Part shown: positions 9,400 to 19,578 of the stretch, piece by piece
Position numbering within the stretch: position 1 is the first letter of the stretch
Layout: every line of letters begins with the position of its first letter
Assembly (NCBI RefSeq): GCF_000026985.1
Contig: NC_017390.1
Coordinates: forward strand, 2,819,889-2,883,888
Origin: Erwinia pyrifoliae DSM 12163
GTDB lineage: Bacteria; Pseudomonadota; Gammaproteobacteria; Enterobacterales; Enterobacteriaceae
Reading direction: 5' to 3'
DNA: 64,000 nucleotides
Notes under the pieces: generated by a model
What the model saw: the letters and a program-made list of their open reading frames with translations, nothing else
What the model was told of the DNA's origin: nothing
The model's database searches: none
Position numbers and translations under genes: made by a program

Positions 9400-9461
9400 G
9401 CCAGCAATACGGCGGGCTGAAAGTGATAAGTTCAGGCCCGCCGCTTCACATCGCCCCGCCG

Positions 9462-11891
9462 TCAGCCCGCCTCATATCCCCGGAACAGCGCCCTGCCCTT
9501 CAGCAGACGCAAGCCCAGCCAGCCGCCGCACAGCGATAGCAGCAGCGCACCGGTTAACGGCAGCGCCAGCCACAGCATAAAGTCCGGCTGCCAAGGGAAG
9601 TCAAACACCTTGCGCTGTAATCCCCACAGCGCCACTTCAGCCCCGATGGTCGCCGCCGCGCCCGATACCACGCCAAGCAGTGCAAACTCGCACCACAGCG
9701 TGGCACGCAGCAACTTCTTGCTGGCACCCAGCGTACGGTACACCACCAGCTCCTGCCGCCGCTGGCGCATCCCGACCTGGATTTGTGCCAGCAACAGCAG
9801 CACGCCGCAGACAGTCACCAGTACCACCATGATCTCCAGCGCCTGACTCACCTGCGCCAGCACCTGGCCTATCTGACGCAAAATCGTGCCGATATCCAGC
9901 AGGCTTAAGGTCGGAAACTGGCGGTTAAGCTGCGCCAGCAGCGCGTTATCGTCATTGACGCGGAAGCTGGTCAGCCAGGTCTGCGGCTGGTTATCGAGCG
10001 CGCCAGGCGGGAAAATAATGAAGAAGTTTGGCCTGAGGCTCTCCCAGTCCACCCTACGCAGACTGCTAATTTTAGCGCTGAACTGCTGGGTATCTCCGGT
10101 AAAAGTCAGACTATCACCCAGTTTTACCCCCAGCCGCTCGGCCAGCCCCTGCTCGATCGAGACTTCCCCTTTTTGCGGCGGCCAGCTGCCTGCGGTCAGC
10201 GGATTGTGCTGCGGCAACGCTTTAAGCCAGGTCAGATTCAATTCACGGTTGAGTGATTCATCCTGTGCCGGATCTGCCGGCTGCTGATTAATAGCGGTCA
10301 GGCGCGCACGCACCACCGGATAGAAGGTTTCCGGCTGCACCTGATGCTGTTGCAGGAATGACGTCACCTGCGGCACCTGCCGTGCGGTGATATTTAGCAG
10401 GAAGTAGTTCGGGCTGTCCGGCGGCAGCTGCTGCTGCCACCTGTCCAGCAAATCGCCGCGCATCACCAGCAGCAGCGCCAGCAGCATAAACGACAGCGAA
10501 AATGCCGCCAGCTGGCTAAGGGTGGTCCACGGCTGGCGCAGCAGGCGGTTGACCGCCAGGCGAAATGCCAGGTTGCGCAGCGTCAGACGCCGCAGCAGCA
10601 ACAGTCCGCCCCAGCCGATTGCCCCCAGCAGCAACGACAGCAGCACAATGCCAGCCACCAGCGCCCACAGCAGCTTGCTTCCTCCCACCAGCAGCGCCAG
10701 CAGGCCGATCACCACCAGCAGCATGGCCGGCAGATAAAACTTCAGCGGCCAGATATTCACCACCGCGTCACGGCGCAATACGCGCAGCGGCTGAGTGGCC
10801 AGCAGCAGGCGATACGGCCGCAGCCCGACCAGCAGTGAAATCGTCAATAAGGATCCCAGCGCCCACAGCCACGGCCAGCCGCTGGCGGCCGGTAGTTCCC
10901 CCGGCAAAACCGGGCGCAGCAGGGACAACAGCAAGGTTTCAAAACCCAGGCCAATGGCGCTACCGACCAGCCCTGCCAGCAGAAGCACCGCCAGCCACTG
11001 GCCAACGATCAGCTTTTGCAAGGCGCGGCGATTCGCGCCAAGCGTTTTCAACACCGCCACCAGATCGTATCGGCTGCGGCAATAGTGGTTCATCGCCACC
11101 GTCACGGCGGCAATCGCCAGCATCAGCGTCAGCAGGGCCGACAGCAGCAGGAACTGCTGGGCGCGCTGCATCGATTTACCCAGCGCGTCCCCGGAGTTTT
11201 CGACGCTGATCCAGCGTTGTTCCGGGGTAAGGCGTGATTCAATGTAGCTGTCATATCGTGCCAGCTGCGCCGGGCTGCCGGAGAATTTATAGCGCCAGGT
11301 CACCCGGCTTCCGGGCTGGACAGCGCCGGTTTTTTCCACATCGGCCAGGTTCATCAGCAGGCGCGGCGCGGTCTGGAACGGGTTAAAGCCCGCATCCGGC
11401 TCCTGAATCACTGCTCCGCTGATACGCAGCGTGGTATCACCCACTTCGAGGTTTTCCCCGGCTTTACGGTCGATCAGTTCAAGCAGGCGCGGCGCGGCCA
11501 GCACCGCGCCCGCTGCCGGTTTTAGCCCGGCTGGGGCGGTGGTCAGCTGGCCGTACATCGGGTAGAGACTGTCCACCGCCTTCACCGAGGCCAGCTGCGG
11601 CGTATCACCGGCAAAAGTCATGGTCATAAACGTTAGCTGCCGTCCGATTTGCAGCCCTTCGGCTCGCGCCTGTTCCAGCCATTGCGGCTGCACCTCGTGT
11701 GCGCTGCTTAAGGTGCGGTCACCGGCCATAAAGTCACGGCTTTGCTGCGTCAGCCCTTTTTCCATGCGGTCGCTGAGCGAGCCGAGCGCCAGCACGCAGG
11801 CCACCGCCAGCGTCAGCGCCAGCCAGACGATCAGCAGCGAGGGGGATTTCCACTCGCGCCAGAACCAGCGCCAGATCATGCTTCCTCCCAC
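9462..11891 (-). CDS. ybbP: ABC transporter permease YbbP (FtsX-like)
   Basis: An 809-residue MacB/FtsX-type permease with an N-terminal membrane segment (LLIVWLALTLAVACVLALG), a large periplasmic domain, a central cluster of membrane helices around 260-500, a second periplasmic domain and three C-terminal helices ending LLLSLCGGWLGLRLL. It pairs with the ATPase YbbA, whose gene overlaps its start by 16 bp. Substrate is unknown; the E. coli pair lies next to the thioesterase tesA, and a role in moving lipophilic or acyl compounds across the envelope is an inference only. E. coli YbbP is of similar length. Confidence 0.93.
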   Translation of the reverse strand: MGGSMIWRWFWREWKSPSLLIVWLALTLAVACVLALGSLSDRMEKGLTQQSRDFMAGDRTLSSAHEVQPQWLEQARAEGLQIGRQLTFMTMTFAGDTPQLASVKAVDSLYPMYGQLTTAPAGLKPAAGAVLAAPRLLELIDRKAGENLEVGDTTLRISGAVIQEPDAGFNPFQTAPRLLMNLADVEKTGAVQPGSRVTWRYKFSGSPAQLARYDSYIESRLTPEQRWISVENSGDALGKSMQRAQQFLLLSALLTLMLAIAAVTVAMNHYCRSRYDLVAVLKTLGANRRALQKLIVGQWLAVLLLAGLVGSAIGLGFETLLLSLLRPVLPGELPAASGWPWLWALGSLLTISLLVGLRPYRLLLATQPLRVLRRDAVVNIWPLKFYLPAMLLVVIGLLALLVGGSKLLWALVAGIVLLSLLLGAIGWGGLLLLRRLTLRNLAFRLAVNRLLRQPWTTLSQLAAFSLSFMLLALLLVMRGDLLDRWQQQLPPDSPNYFLLNITARQVPQVTSFLQQHQVQPETFYPVVRARLTAINQQPADPAQDESLNRELNLTWLKALPQHNPLTAGSWPPQKGEVSIEQGLAERLGVKLGDSLTFTGDTQQFSAKISSLRRVDWESLRPNFFIIFPPGALDNQPQTWLTSFRVNDDNALLAQLNRQFPTLSLLDIGTILRQIGQVLAQVSQALEIMVVLVTVCGVLLLLAQIQVGMRQRRQELVVYRTLGASKKLLRATLWCEFALLGVVSGAAATIGAEVALWGLQRKVFDFPWQPDFMLWLALPLTGALLLSLCGGWLGLRLLKGRALFRGYEAG

Positions 11892-12562
11892 AGCTTGCCG
11901 TCACGCAGACGCAAACGCCGGTCACAGCGTGCGGCCAGCTGTTCATCATGGGTAACGAGGATCAGGGTGGTGGCGTGATCGCGGTTCATGCTGAACAGCA
12001 GATCGACGATACGATCGCCGGTTTTGCGGTCCAGATTGCCGGTGGGCTCATCGGCAAACAGCAGCGCCGGGCGGCCGTTAAAGGCGCGGGCCAGCGCCAC
12101 GCGCTGCTGTTCACCGCCGGAAAGCTGGGCGGGCAGATGGCCGAGGCGCTCGCCCAGCCCAAGCTGGCCCAGCAGCGCAGCCGCCTGTTCACGACTCTGC
12201 CTGTCGCTCTCACCGCGCAGCAACGCCGGGAGCTGCACGTTCTCCTGGGCGTTGAGCGTTGGCACCAGCATAAACGACTGGAAGACGAAGCCGACATTCT
12301 GCGCCCGCAGCTCTGCGCGCTGCTCCTCATTCATCTGATGCAGCGGCTGGCCGAGCATCATCACTTCTCCCGCACTGCCGTCATCCAGTCCGGCCAGAAT
12401 CCCCAGCAGGGTTGACTTGCCCGATCCCGACTCGCCGATCAGGGCAAGGGTTTCAGCCGGTTTGACAACCAGCTCAACTCCGGTAAGGATAGATAGCTGA
12501 TGCTCCCCCTGACCGACGGACTTACTAAGATGATGAACTTCAAGAATGTTTTCCGCTGGCAT
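11876..12562 (-). CDS. ybbA: ABC transporter ATP-binding protein YbbA
   Basis: LolD/MacB-type ATPase of 228 residues: Walker [10 protein letters not shown] (about 43-51), Q-loop VFQSFML, signature LSGGEQQR (about 146-153), Walker [10 protein letters not shown] and the switch His in VTHDEQL. The start [12 protein letters not shown] matches the E. coli protein exactly at the N-terminus. Its 5' end overlaps the 5' end of the divergent tesA gene by about 33 bp, an arrangement also found in E. coli. It energises the YbbP permease. Confidence 0.95.
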   Translation of the reverse strand: MPAENILEVHHLSKSVGQGEHQLSILTGVELVVKPAETLALIGESGSGKSTLLGILAGLDDGSAGEVMMLGQPLHQMNEEQRAELRAQNVGFVFQSFMLVPTLNAQENVQLPALLRGESDRQSREQAAALLGQLGLGERLGHLPAQLSGGEQQRVALARAFNGRPALLFADEPTGNLDRKTGDRIVDLLFSMNRDHATTLILVTHDEQLAARCDRRLRLRDGKLWEEA

Positions 12563-13183
12563 TACCCGTTCCTGTTTTTAGTGGCTTTTATGACGCTGCG
12601 TGCGGCGGCGGCAGATACGCTGCTGGTGCTGGGCGACAGCCTGAGCGCCGGTTACCGCATGTCCGCCAGTGCCGCATGGCCCGCGTTACTCAATGAGAAA
12701 TGGCAAAAATCCCCTGCTATCATTAACGGTAGCATAAGCGGCGATACTACGGCACAGGGACTGGCCCGACTTCCGGCGCTGCTGAAACAACATCAGCCGC
12801 GCTGGGTACTGATTGAGCTGGGGGGTAACGATGGGTTGCGTGGTTTCCCTCCGCAGCAGGTCGAGCAGGATTTGAATCAGGCCATTGCTCAAATCCAGGC
12901 GGCAAAGGCGCAGCCGCTGCTGATGCAGGTGCGGCTACCGGCCAACTACGGCAAGCGCTACACCGATTCATTTGCCGCCATCTATCCCAGACTGGCCAGT
13001 CAGCATGCGATCCCGCTGGTGCCGTTCTTTATGGAACAGGTCTACCTGAAGCCGGAATGGATGCAGGATGACGGCATTCACCCTAATCCGGTGGCCCAGC
13101 CTTTTATTGCCGATTTGATGGCAAAACAGCTGGCTTTCTTAGTTAAGCATCAGGCATCGGATAGCGTGGGGAATGATGGGTAA
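12530..13183 (+). CDS. tesA: Multifunctional acyl-CoA thioesterase I / protease I / lysophospholipase L1
   Basis: Periplasmic GDSL-family esterase of about 217 residues. The signal peptide [28 protein letters not shown] is followed by GDSLSAGY with the nucleophile serine, SGDTTAQG and GGNDGLRG (oxyanion-hole residues), and DGIHPN with the catalytic Asp and His. Start ATG 12530 (or 12533) is chosen from the E. coli N-terminus; an earlier in-frame start at 12500 lies deep in ybbA and would spoil the signal peptide. The first 33 bp overlap the divergent ybbA. Confidence 0.95.
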   Translation: MMNFKNVFRWHYPFLFLVAFMTLRAAAADTLLVLGDSLSAGYRMSASAAWPALLNEKWQKSPAIINGSISGDTTAQGLARLPALLKQHQPRWVLIELGGNDGLRGFPPQQVEQDLNQAIAQIQAAKAQPLLMQVRLPANYGKRYTDSFAAIYPRLASQHAIPLVPFFMEQVYLKPEWMQDDGIHPNPVAQPFIADLMAKQLAFLVKHQASDSVGNDG

Positions 13184-13290
13184 TGAAATAGAGCACAAGA
13201 CGTTGCCCCACTCTGACAAATAGCACATAAAAACCAGATTAGTTCTCAGTCCATTGCGATGAACCAGGTTTATTAAGAGCACAAAAAGTT

Positions 13291-14064
13291 ATGCAAAAAA
13301 GTATCGTGATCACCGGCTGTTCCAGCGGGATTGGCCTGGTCGCAGCTAACGACCTGCTGCGCCGTGGCTACCATGTGATCGCCGGCTGCCGTAAACCCCA
13401 GGACGTGGAGCGGATGAACCAGCTGGGGTTCAGCGGTGTGCTGCTGGATCTTGATGATGCCGCCAGCGTTGCGCACGCGGCAGATGACATCCTCACGCTA
13501 TGCGATGGCTGCCTGTCTGGCCTGTTTAACAACGGGGGATTCGGGCTGTATGGCCCGCTGCAATCGATATCACGTCAGCAGCTGGAACAGCAGTTTGCCA
13601 CCAACCTGTTTGGCACCCACCAGCTTACCATGCTGTTACTGCCTGCCCTGCTGGCTTCGGGCAATGGGCGCATCGTCAATACCAGTTCGGTGATGGGGCT
13701 GATCTCCACGCCGAAACGCGGTGCCTACGCCGCCAGCAAATACGCGCTGGAAGCCTGGTCTGACGCGTTACGCATGGAGCTGCACGGCAGCGGGGTGCGC
13801 GTCAGCCTGATTGAGCCAGGGCCAATCAGCACCCGCTTCAGCAATAATGTTCAGCAGGCGCAGCAGGACAGGCCGGTGAAGAACCCGGGCATTGCCGCAC
13901 GCTTTACCCTGCCGCCGGAAGCAATTTTGCCCAGGCTGCACCATGCGCTGGAGAGCCAGCATCCGCGCCTGCGCTATCCTGTGACCTTGGTCACATATGG
14001 CATCAGCCTGTTACGCCGTTTGCTGCCAGGCTGGATAATGGATCGTATTTTACGCCAGAATTAA
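13291..14064 (+). CDS. ybbO: Short-chain dehydrogenase/reductase YbbO
   Basis: NAD(P)-dependent classical SDR of 257 residues. It has the cofactor motif TGCSSGIG (8-15), NNGGFG in place of the usual NNAG (about 80-85), and the catalytic Ser (NTSSVMG, about 130-136) with YAASK (Tyr and Lys, about 149-153). The C-terminal LLRRLLPGWIMDRIL is characteristic of YbbO. The E. coli enzyme reduces aldehydes with NADPH. It lies between tesA and ybbN on the same strand with its own ribosome site. Confidence 0.92.
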   Translation: MQKSIVITGCSSGIGLVAANDLLRRGYHVIAGCRKPQDVERMNQLGFSGVLLDLDDAASVAHAADDILTLCDGCLSGLFNNGGFGLYGPLQSISRQQLEQQFATNLFGTHQLTMLLLPALLASGNGRIVNTSSVMGLISTPKRGAYAASKYALEAWSDALRMELHGSGVRVSLIEPGPISTRFSNNVQQAQQDRPVKNPGIAARFTLPPEAILPRLHHALESQHPRLRYPVTLVTYGISLLRRLLPGWIMDRILRQN

Positions 14065-14133
14065 GCGCCGAGCCTTGAAGCGCTACCTGCCGCCCCAATA
14101 CAGTACTAAACTTACGTAAAAAGAGACGAATTG

Positions 14134-14991
14134 ATGTCATCACAAGCGCAGATTGTCGAGATTAATGAAACTAACCTGCACCAGACGCTGGAACAGTCGA
14201 TGCAGGTTCCCGTGCTGTTCTATTTCTGGTCAGAGCGCAGCCAGCATTGCCAGCAGCTGACGCCGCTGCTGGATCGTCTGGCGCAGGAGTACGCCGGTCA
14301 GTTTGTTCTGGCAAGGCTGGATTGTGATGCCGAACCGGCCGTGGCACAGCAGTTTGGTCTGCGTTCGATCCCAACCGTTTATCTGTTCCAGAACGGTCAG
14401 CCGGTGGACGGCTTCCAGGGGCCGCAGCCGGAAGAAGCGGTGCGCGCCCTGCTGGAAAAAGTGCTGCCGAAGGAAGAAGAGCTGAAGGCGCAGCAGGCCA
14501 TGCAGCTGATGGACGAAAATAAACTGATTGAAGCCCTGCCGCTGCTGAAAGACGCCTGGGCGCTGAGCAAACAGCGCAGCGATATCGGTTTTCTGCTGGC
14601 TGAGGTTTTAATTGGCCTGAACCGCAGTGAAGAGGCCGAGGCGGTGCTTAACGTGGTGCCGTTGCAGGATCAGGACACGCGTTATCAGGGGCTGGTGGCA
14701 CAGATTGACCTGCTGAAACAGGCGGCAGACACCCCGGAAATTCAGCAGCTGCAGCAGCAAATTGGGGCTGAACCTGATAATGCCGAACTGGCAACCCAGC
14801 TGGCTCTGCAATTTCATCAGGTCGGGCGTAATGAAGAAGCGCTGGAGCTGCTGTTCAGCCACCTGAAGCAAGACCTCACTGCTGCCGATGGTCAGGCGCG
14901 CAAAATGCTGCAGGAGATCCTAGCCGCGCTCGGTACCGGAGATGCGCTGGCAGCCAAATATCGCCGTCAGCTCTATTCCCTGCTCTACTGA
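14134..14991 (+). CDS. ybbN: Chaperedoxin CnoX (YbbN)
   Basis: Thioredoxin-fold plus TPR-like co-chaperone that protects substrates and hands them to GroEL or DnaK under oxidative (hypochlorite) stress. The 285-residue chain starts at ATG 14134 with AAGAGA upstream. In the thioredoxin domain (1-110) the usual CxxC is SQHC (S36 to C39), so there is no disulfide reductase activity, as in E. coli. The second half is four helical hairpins with [16 protein letters not shown] and [19 protein letters not shown] repeats. Cys64 (LDCDAE) corresponds to the conserved redox cysteine. Confidence 0.95.
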   Translation: MSSQAQIVEINETNLHQTLEQSMQVPVLFYFWSERSQHCQQLTPLLDRLAQEYAGQFVLARLDCDAEPAVAQQFGLRSIPTVYLFQNGQPVDGFQGPQPEEAVRALLEKVLPKEEELKAQQAMQLMDENKLIEALPLLKDAWALSKQRSDIGFLLAEVLIGLNRSEEAEAVLNVVPLQDQDTRYQGLVAQIDLLKQAADTPEIQQLQQQIGAEPDNAELATQLALQFHQVGRNEEALELLFSHLKQDLTAADGQARKMLQEILAALGTGDALAAKYRRQLYSLLY

Positions 14992-15122
14992 CAGCGGAAT
15001 ATGCACGAAAGGGTCTGCTGAGATCTATCGGGGCGAACCGCCGTTCAGGTTCGTCCGTCAACGCGGCCGTGAGGGAAAGCGACCGCTCCCGTACGTTAAA
15101 TAACAATTTGGAGGTTATTTCT

Positions 15123-16037
15123 ATGCTGACTGTTATCCCCGTCATTATCGTGCTGGCTCTGATTATCGTCTGGTCAGGGATCAAAATTGTGCCTCAGGGT
15201 TTTCAGTGGACGGTGGAACGATTTGGCCGCTACACCACCACCCTGCAGCCGGGTCTGAACCTGGTGGTACCGTTTATGGACCGCGTCGGCCGCAAAATTA
15301 ACATGATGGAGCAGGTGCTGGATATCCCTTCCCAGGAGATTATCTCCAAGGATAACGCCAGCGTCACCATCGATGCCGTATGCTTTATTCAGGTGGTCGA
15401 CCCGGCGCGAGCCGCCTATGAAGTCAGTAATCTGCAACAGGCAATCATTAACCTCACCATGACCAATATGCGTACCGTCCTGGGGTCGATGGAGCTGGAC
15501 GAAATGCTGTCACAGCGTGATAACATCAATACCCGCCTGTTGCAGATCCTCGATGAAGCCACCAACCCCTGGGGCATCAAAATCACCCGAATTGAGATCC
15601 GTGACGTGCGCCCACCGGCGGAACTGATCGCCTCAATGAACGCGCAGATGAAGGCTGAGCGAACTAAACGGGCCGATATTCTTGAGGCCGAAGGCGTGCG
15701 CCAGGCAGCCATTCTGCGTGCCGAAGGCGATAAACAGTCGCAGATCCTGAAAGCAGAAGGCGAACGTCAGTCGGCGTTCCTTGCCGCTGAAGCGCGAGAA
15801 CGTAGTGCGGAGGCAGAAGCCCAGGCGACCAAAATGGTCTCTGAAGCGATTGCCGCTGGCGATATTCAGGCCATTAACTACTTCGTGGCGCAAAAATATA
15901 CCGATGCGCTGCAGCATATTGGCTCTTCCACCAACAGCAAAGTGGTGATGATGCCGCTGGAGGCCAGCAGTCTGCTTGGATCGATTGCCGGCATCGGCGA
16001 ACTGTTAGGTGAAAGCAAACTGGAGCGTAAACGCTAA
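15123..16037 (+). CDS. qmcA: SPFH/stomatin-like membrane protein QmcA
   Basis: A 304-residue SPFH (band 7) protein with one N-terminal membrane anchor ([17 protein letters not shown]), an SPFH domain (about 25-200, including [16 protein letters not shown]) and an Ala/Glu-rich coiled-coil stalk with repeated [20 protein letters not shown] segments. It forms membrane-associated oligomers; in E. coli it interacts genetically with FtsH/HtpX quality control. The start ATG 15123 is preceded by GGAGG at 15110-15114. It overlaps ybbJ by one base (TAATG), the usual stomatin-NfeD operon pairing. Confidence 0.95.
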   Translation: MLTVIPVIIVLALIIVWSGIKIVPQGFQWTVERFGRYTTTLQPGLNLVVPFMDRVGRKINMMEQVLDIPSQEIISKDNASVTIDAVCFIQVVDPARAAYEVSNLQQAIINLTMTNMRTVLGSMELDEMLSQRDNINTRLLQILDEATNPWGIKITRIEIRDVRPPAELIASMNAQMKAERTKRADILEAEGVRQAAILRAEGDKQSQILKAEGERQSAFLAAEARERSAEAEAQATKMVSEAIAAGDIQAINYFVAQKYTDALQHIGSSTNSKVVMMPLEASSLLGSIAGIGELLGESKLERKR

Positions 16038-16489
16038 TGTTTGACCCGCTGTTAGCAAATCCGTGGTGGTTATGGCTGACGCTCGGCGGTCTGCTGCTGG
16101 CAGCTGAAATGCTCGGCGCCAGCGGCTATCTGCTGTGGAGCGGCATCGCCGCCGTGTTGGTCAGCCTGCTGGTGTGGCTGGTGCCCTTGCCGTGGGAGTG
16201 GCAGGGGCTGAGCTTTGCCATACTGACTATTCTTGCCGCGCTGTGGTGGTATCGCTGGCTGAAAAGTCGCCAGCAGCGCCATCCGCCCTCCACGCTTAAC
16301 CAACGCGGCCAGCAGCTGATTGGCCGCCAGCTAACGCTGGATGCCGCGCTGGTAAATGGTTTCGGCCATGTCCGGATCGGTGACGGTAACTGGCGCGTGC
16401 AGGCCGATGAAGATCTGCCGGCAGGCACGCAGATTACCGTGGTGGCGGTAGAAGGGATCACGCTGCGCGTGGTGGCGCGCAGCGTTTAA
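16037..16489 (+). CDS. ybbJ: NfeD-like membrane protein YbbJ
   Basis: A 150-residue partner of QmcA: three hydrophobic segments in the first 75 residues ([47 protein letters not shown]), then a C-terminal OB-fold domain ([29 protein letters not shown]). Such NfeD proteins accompany SPFH proteins in an operon, and the start overlaps the qmcA stop. Its 3' end overlaps the convergent cueR stop by four bases, with no room for a separate terminator. Confidence 0.93.
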   Translation: MFDPLLANPWWLWLTLGGLLLAAEMLGASGYLLWSGIAAVLVSLLVWLVPLPWEWQGLSFAILTILAALWWYRWLKSRQQRHPPSTLNQRGQQLIGRQLTLDAALVNGFGHVRIGDGNWRVQADEDLPAGTQITVVAVEGITLRVVARSV

Positions 16490-16896
16490 CCGCCCTTACT
16501 ATCGTGACAGCAGCTGGCCAGATGATTAATGATCGGGCAATCAGCACCGTCATCGCCAGGGCAGCTGGCGGCCAGTTCGAGCAGCTTCTGCCGCATCAGC
16601 TGTAGCTCGTTAATATGTAACGCGATCTCCGCCGCTTTCTTTAGCGTGCGCGCTTTCACATCAGCGCTATGGCGCGCCGGGTCATTGAACAAACTGACCA
16701 TTTCCCGGCACTGTTGCAGATTAAAACCCACCTGGCGCGACTGGCGCAGCAGCGTCAGCTCCTCCAGGTGCTTCGCACTGTAGCTGCGATAGCCGTTTTC
16801 CATGCGCAACGGCGGCGTCACCAGCCCTTTCTCTTCATAAAAGCGGATTGCTTTGCAGGTCAGTCCGGTCTTTTTTGCCACGTCGCTGATGTTCAT
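16486..16896 (-). CDS. cueR: Copper-responsive MerR-family activator CueR
   Basis: Cytoplasmic Cu(I) sensor of 136 residues. It has the N-terminal winged helix-turn-helix ([25 protein letters not shown]), the dimerisation helix, and a metal-binding loop with C112 and C120 ([10 protein letters not shown]), the two thiolates that bind Cu(I) in E. coli CueR. An extra C-terminal CCHDSKGG tail matches the CueR family. It is divergent from copA, whose promoter it activates by DNA distortion. Confidence 0.97.
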   Translation of the reverse strand: MNISDVAKKTGLTCKAIRFYEEKGLVTPPLRMENGYRSYSAKHLEELTLLRQSRQVGFNLQQCREMVSLFNDPARHSADVKARTLKKAAEIALHINELQLMRQKLLELAASCPGDDGADCPIINHLASCCHDSKGG

Positions 16897-16905
16897 GGTT
16901 TCCCC

Positions 16906-16936
16906 TTGACCTTCCCCTTAATGGAAGGTTTAACCT
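16906..16936 (+). promoter_or_regulatory. CueR-controlled copA promoter
   Basis: -35 TTGACC (16906-16911) and -10 TAACCT (16931-16936) are separated by 19 bp, the overlong spacer typical of MerR-family targets. The spacer holds the dyad ACCTTCC-n7-GGAAGGT (16909-16929), essentially that of E. coli PcopA. CueR-Cu(I) is expected to activate it. Confidence 0.93.
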
Positions 16937-16991
16937 CCATAAGTAATGTAAAAATCGCGCCGGGTCAAACCGGATCACCAGGAGAGATAAT

Positions 16992-19499
16992 ATGTCGCAA
17001 GTCACCCTACTGACGCTGGACGGATTGTCATGCGGACACTGCGTAAAACGGGTAAAAGAGGCGCTGGAACAGCGCGCCGACGTGGAGCAGGCAGAGGTCA
17101 GCATCGCTGAAGCACGCGTGAGCGGAAGCGCCAGCGCCGGGGCGCTGATCGCCACGGTTGCCGGAGCGGGCTATCACGCCAGCCTGGCTGAAACACCCGC
17201 GCGCCCAAAGGCTGACCCGCTGACAGACTCAGATATTCAGCCGGAAGCGCTGACAGCGGCCACCAGCGAGCTTCCGGCGCAACAAAGTGAAAGCGTCCAG
17301 TTACTGATTGAGGGTATGAACTGCGCCAGCTGCGTGAGCCGCGTTCAGAATGCGTTGCAAAATGTCCCCGGCGTCAGTCAGGCACGGGTCAACCTTGCAC
17401 TGCACAGCGCGCTGGTGCTGGGCTGCGCGTTACCCGGCGCATTAATCGAAGCGGTCAGCCGCGCCGGATATGGCGCGGAAATCGTTGAAGATGAGACGGA
17501 AAGGCGCGAAAAACAGCAGCAAAGCGCGCAGGCGGCGGTAACACGTTTCCGCTGGCAAGCAACGCTGGCGTTAGCGCTGGGTGTTCCACTCATGGTTTGG
17601 GGGATGGGCGGTGGCAATATGATGCTTACCGCAGCCAATCGCGGCGGCTGGCTGGTGGCAGGCGTTCTGACCCTGCTGGTGATGATTGTTGCCGGCGGCC
17701 ATTTCTATCGCAGCGCCTGGAACAGCCTGTTAAATCGCAGTGCCACGATGGATACGCTGGTAGCGCTGGGTACCGCCGCCGCCTGGCTCTACTCCATCAC
17801 GGTGAATCTCTGGCCTGAGCTGTTCCCGATGGCGGCACGCCATCTCTATTATGAAGCCAGCGTGATGATTATCGGCCTGATCAATCTTGGCCATATGCTT
17901 GAGCAGCGCGCTCGTCAGCGCTCATCGCAGGCGCTGGAAAAACTGCTGGATCTCACCCCGCCCACCGCACGCGTGGTCACTGAAGGTGGCGAACAGCTTA
18001 GGCCACTCAGCGAGGTACAGCTGGGGATGACGCTACGCGTGATGACCGGCGATCGTGTGCCGGTAGACGGTACTATCGTGCAGGGAGAGGCCTGGCTGGA
18101 TGAAGCAATGCTCACCGGTGAAGCCATCCCGCAGCTGAAATCGCCGGGCGATACCCTGCATGCCGGAACCGTGTTGCAGGACGGTAGTGTCCTGTTGCGT
18201 GCCGGGGCCGTCGGCAAAAACACCACCCTGGCGCGCATCATTCAGCTGGTGCGTCAGGCTCAGAACAGCAAGCCGGAAATCGGCCAGCTGGCGGATAAAA
18301 TCTCTGCGGTATTTGTCCCGGTAGTGATGGCGGTCGCGCTACTGAGCGCTGCCGTCTGGTTTCTGTTCGGCCCGGCACCTCAGCTGGTTTACACCCTGGT
18401 GGTGGCCACTACCGTACTGATTATTGCCTGCCCCTGTGCGCTGGGCCTCGCCACACCGATGTCAATTATTGCCGGCGTTGGGCGTGCCGCCGAGTTCGGC
18501 GTGCTGGTGCGTGATGCCGATGCGCTGCAACGCGCCAGCACGCTGGACACGCTGGTTTTTGATAAAACCGGGACGCTGACCGAAGGCACGCCGCGCGTGG
18601 TCGAGGTTGTGCTGTTTAACCAGGCCGATCGCCAGACGGTGCTGCAACAGGCGGCTGCTCTGGAACAGGGCGCCAGTCATCCGCTGGCGCGCGCCATCGT
18701 CGCCCATGCCGGGCTGGCCACGCTGCCGGACGTTGAGCAGTTTCGTACCCTGGCGGGAAAGGGCGTGAGCGGCGTTCTCGACGGTCGCGCTCTGCTGCTG
18801 GGTAACGCAGCGCTGATGGCGCAGCAGCAGATTGCCACCGATGCCGTCTCAACGCAGATGTCACAGCTGGCAGCAAAGGGTGCCACTCCGGTACTGCTGG
18901 CGGCGGATGGCAAGATCGTCGCCCTGTTTGCCATTCGCGATGCGCTGCGCAAGGGGAGCGTGAGCGCGTTGCAACGCCTGCATCAGCGGGGTTATCGCTT
19001 GGTGATGCTGACCGGTGACAATGAAATAACCGCCAGTGCCATTGCTCGCGAGGCGGGAATCGACCGCGTGATTGCCGGGGTGTTGCCTGATGGTAAAGCC
19101 GCAGCCATTAGCGCCCTGCAACGGCAGGGGCAACGGGTAGCCATGATTGGCGACGGGATCAATGATGCTCCGGCGCTGGCACAGGCGGATGTGGGGATTG
19201 CCATGGGCGGCGGCAGCGATGTGGCGATTGAAACGGCGGCGATGACGCTGATGCGCCAGGATCTCAATGCCCTGGTGGATGGGTTAGCCATCGCCAAGGC
19301 CACGCTGCGCAATATGAAACAGAATCTGCTGGGCGCGTTTATCTACAATGCCTGCGGTATTCCGCTTGCTGCCGGCGTGCTGTATCCGCTAACCGGAACG
19401 CTGCTCAGCCCGGTCGTCGCCGGGGCAGCGATGGCGCTGTCCTCAATAACCGTGGTGAGCAATGCCAATCGCCTGATCCGCTATCGCCCACCGAAGTGA
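16992..19499 (+). CDS. copA: Cu(I)-exporting P1B-type ATPase CopA
   Basis: Inner-membrane copper exporter of 835 residues. It has two N-terminal heavy-metal domains with GLSCGHC (11-17) and GMNCASC (108-114), then eight membrane helices with the transport motif CPC ([10 protein letters not shown]) in helix 6. The actuator loop has LTGEAIP, the phosphorylation site is D524 in DKTGTLTEG, and the nucleotide domain has the SHPLA His and GDGINDAP. The start ATG 16992 follows GGAGAG. A -1 slippery site at codons 72-73 would also give a short copper chaperone (see separate entry). The gene is regulated by the CueR site upstream. Confidence 0.98.
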   Translation: MSQVTLLTLDGLSCGHCVKRVKEALEQRADVEQAEVSIAEARVSGSASAGALIATVAGAGYHASLAETPARPKADPLTDSDIQPEALTAATSELPAQQSESVQLLIEGMNCASCVSRVQNALQNVPGVSQARVNLALHSALVLGCALPGALIEAVSRAGYGAEIVEDETERREKQQQSAQAAVTRFRWQATLALALGVPLMVWGMGGGNMMLTAANRGGWLVAGVLTLLVMIVAGGHFYRSAWNSLLNRSATMDTLVALGTAAAWLYSITVNLWPELFPMAARHLYYEASVMIIGLINLGHMLEQRARQRSSQALEKLLDLTPPTARVVTEGGEQLRPLSEVQLGMTLRVMTGDRVPVDGTIVQGEAWLDEAMLTGEAIPQLKSPGDTLHAGTVLQDGSVLLRAGAVGKNTTLARIIQLVRQAQNSKPEIGQLADKISAVFVPVVMAVALLSAAVWFLFGPAPQLVYTLVVATTVLIIACPCALGLATPMSIIAGVGRAAEFGVLVRDADALQRASTLDTLVFDKTGTLTEGTPRVVEVVLFNQADRQTVLQQAAALEQGASHPLARAIVAHAGLATLPDVEQFRTLAGKGVSGVLDGRALLLGNAALMAQQQIATDAVSTQMSQLAAKGATPVLLAADGKIVALFAIRDALRKGSVSALQRLHQRGYRLVMLTGDNEITASAIAREAGIDRVIAGVLPDGKAAAISALQRQGQRVAMIGDGINDAPALAQADVGIAMGGGSDVAIETAAMTLMRQDLNALVDGLAIAKATLRNMKQNLLGAFIYNACGIPLAAGVLYPLTGTLLSPVVAGAAMALSSITVVSNANRLIRYRPPK
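17204..17215 (+). other. Programmed -1 frameshift site in copA (CopA(Z) product)
   Basis: In the copA frame the sequence reads C-CCA-AAG at 17204-17210, a classical X-XXY-YYZ slippery heptamer at Pro72-Lys73. After a -1 slip the next codon is GGC and then TGA at 17213-17215. The product would be a 74-residue protein containing only the first heavy-metal domain. The same heptamer at the same place, with a stop two codons on, makes the CopA(Z) copper chaperone in E. coli. I did not fold the downstream pseudoknot. Confidence 0.85.
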
Positions 19500-19578
19500 C
19501 CGACGGCTCTGCGTTATTCCTGTCGGCCAGCCACCGTTCGCGTTAGCATAAGGGCAATAAGCGGAAAAGGGGAAGCAT

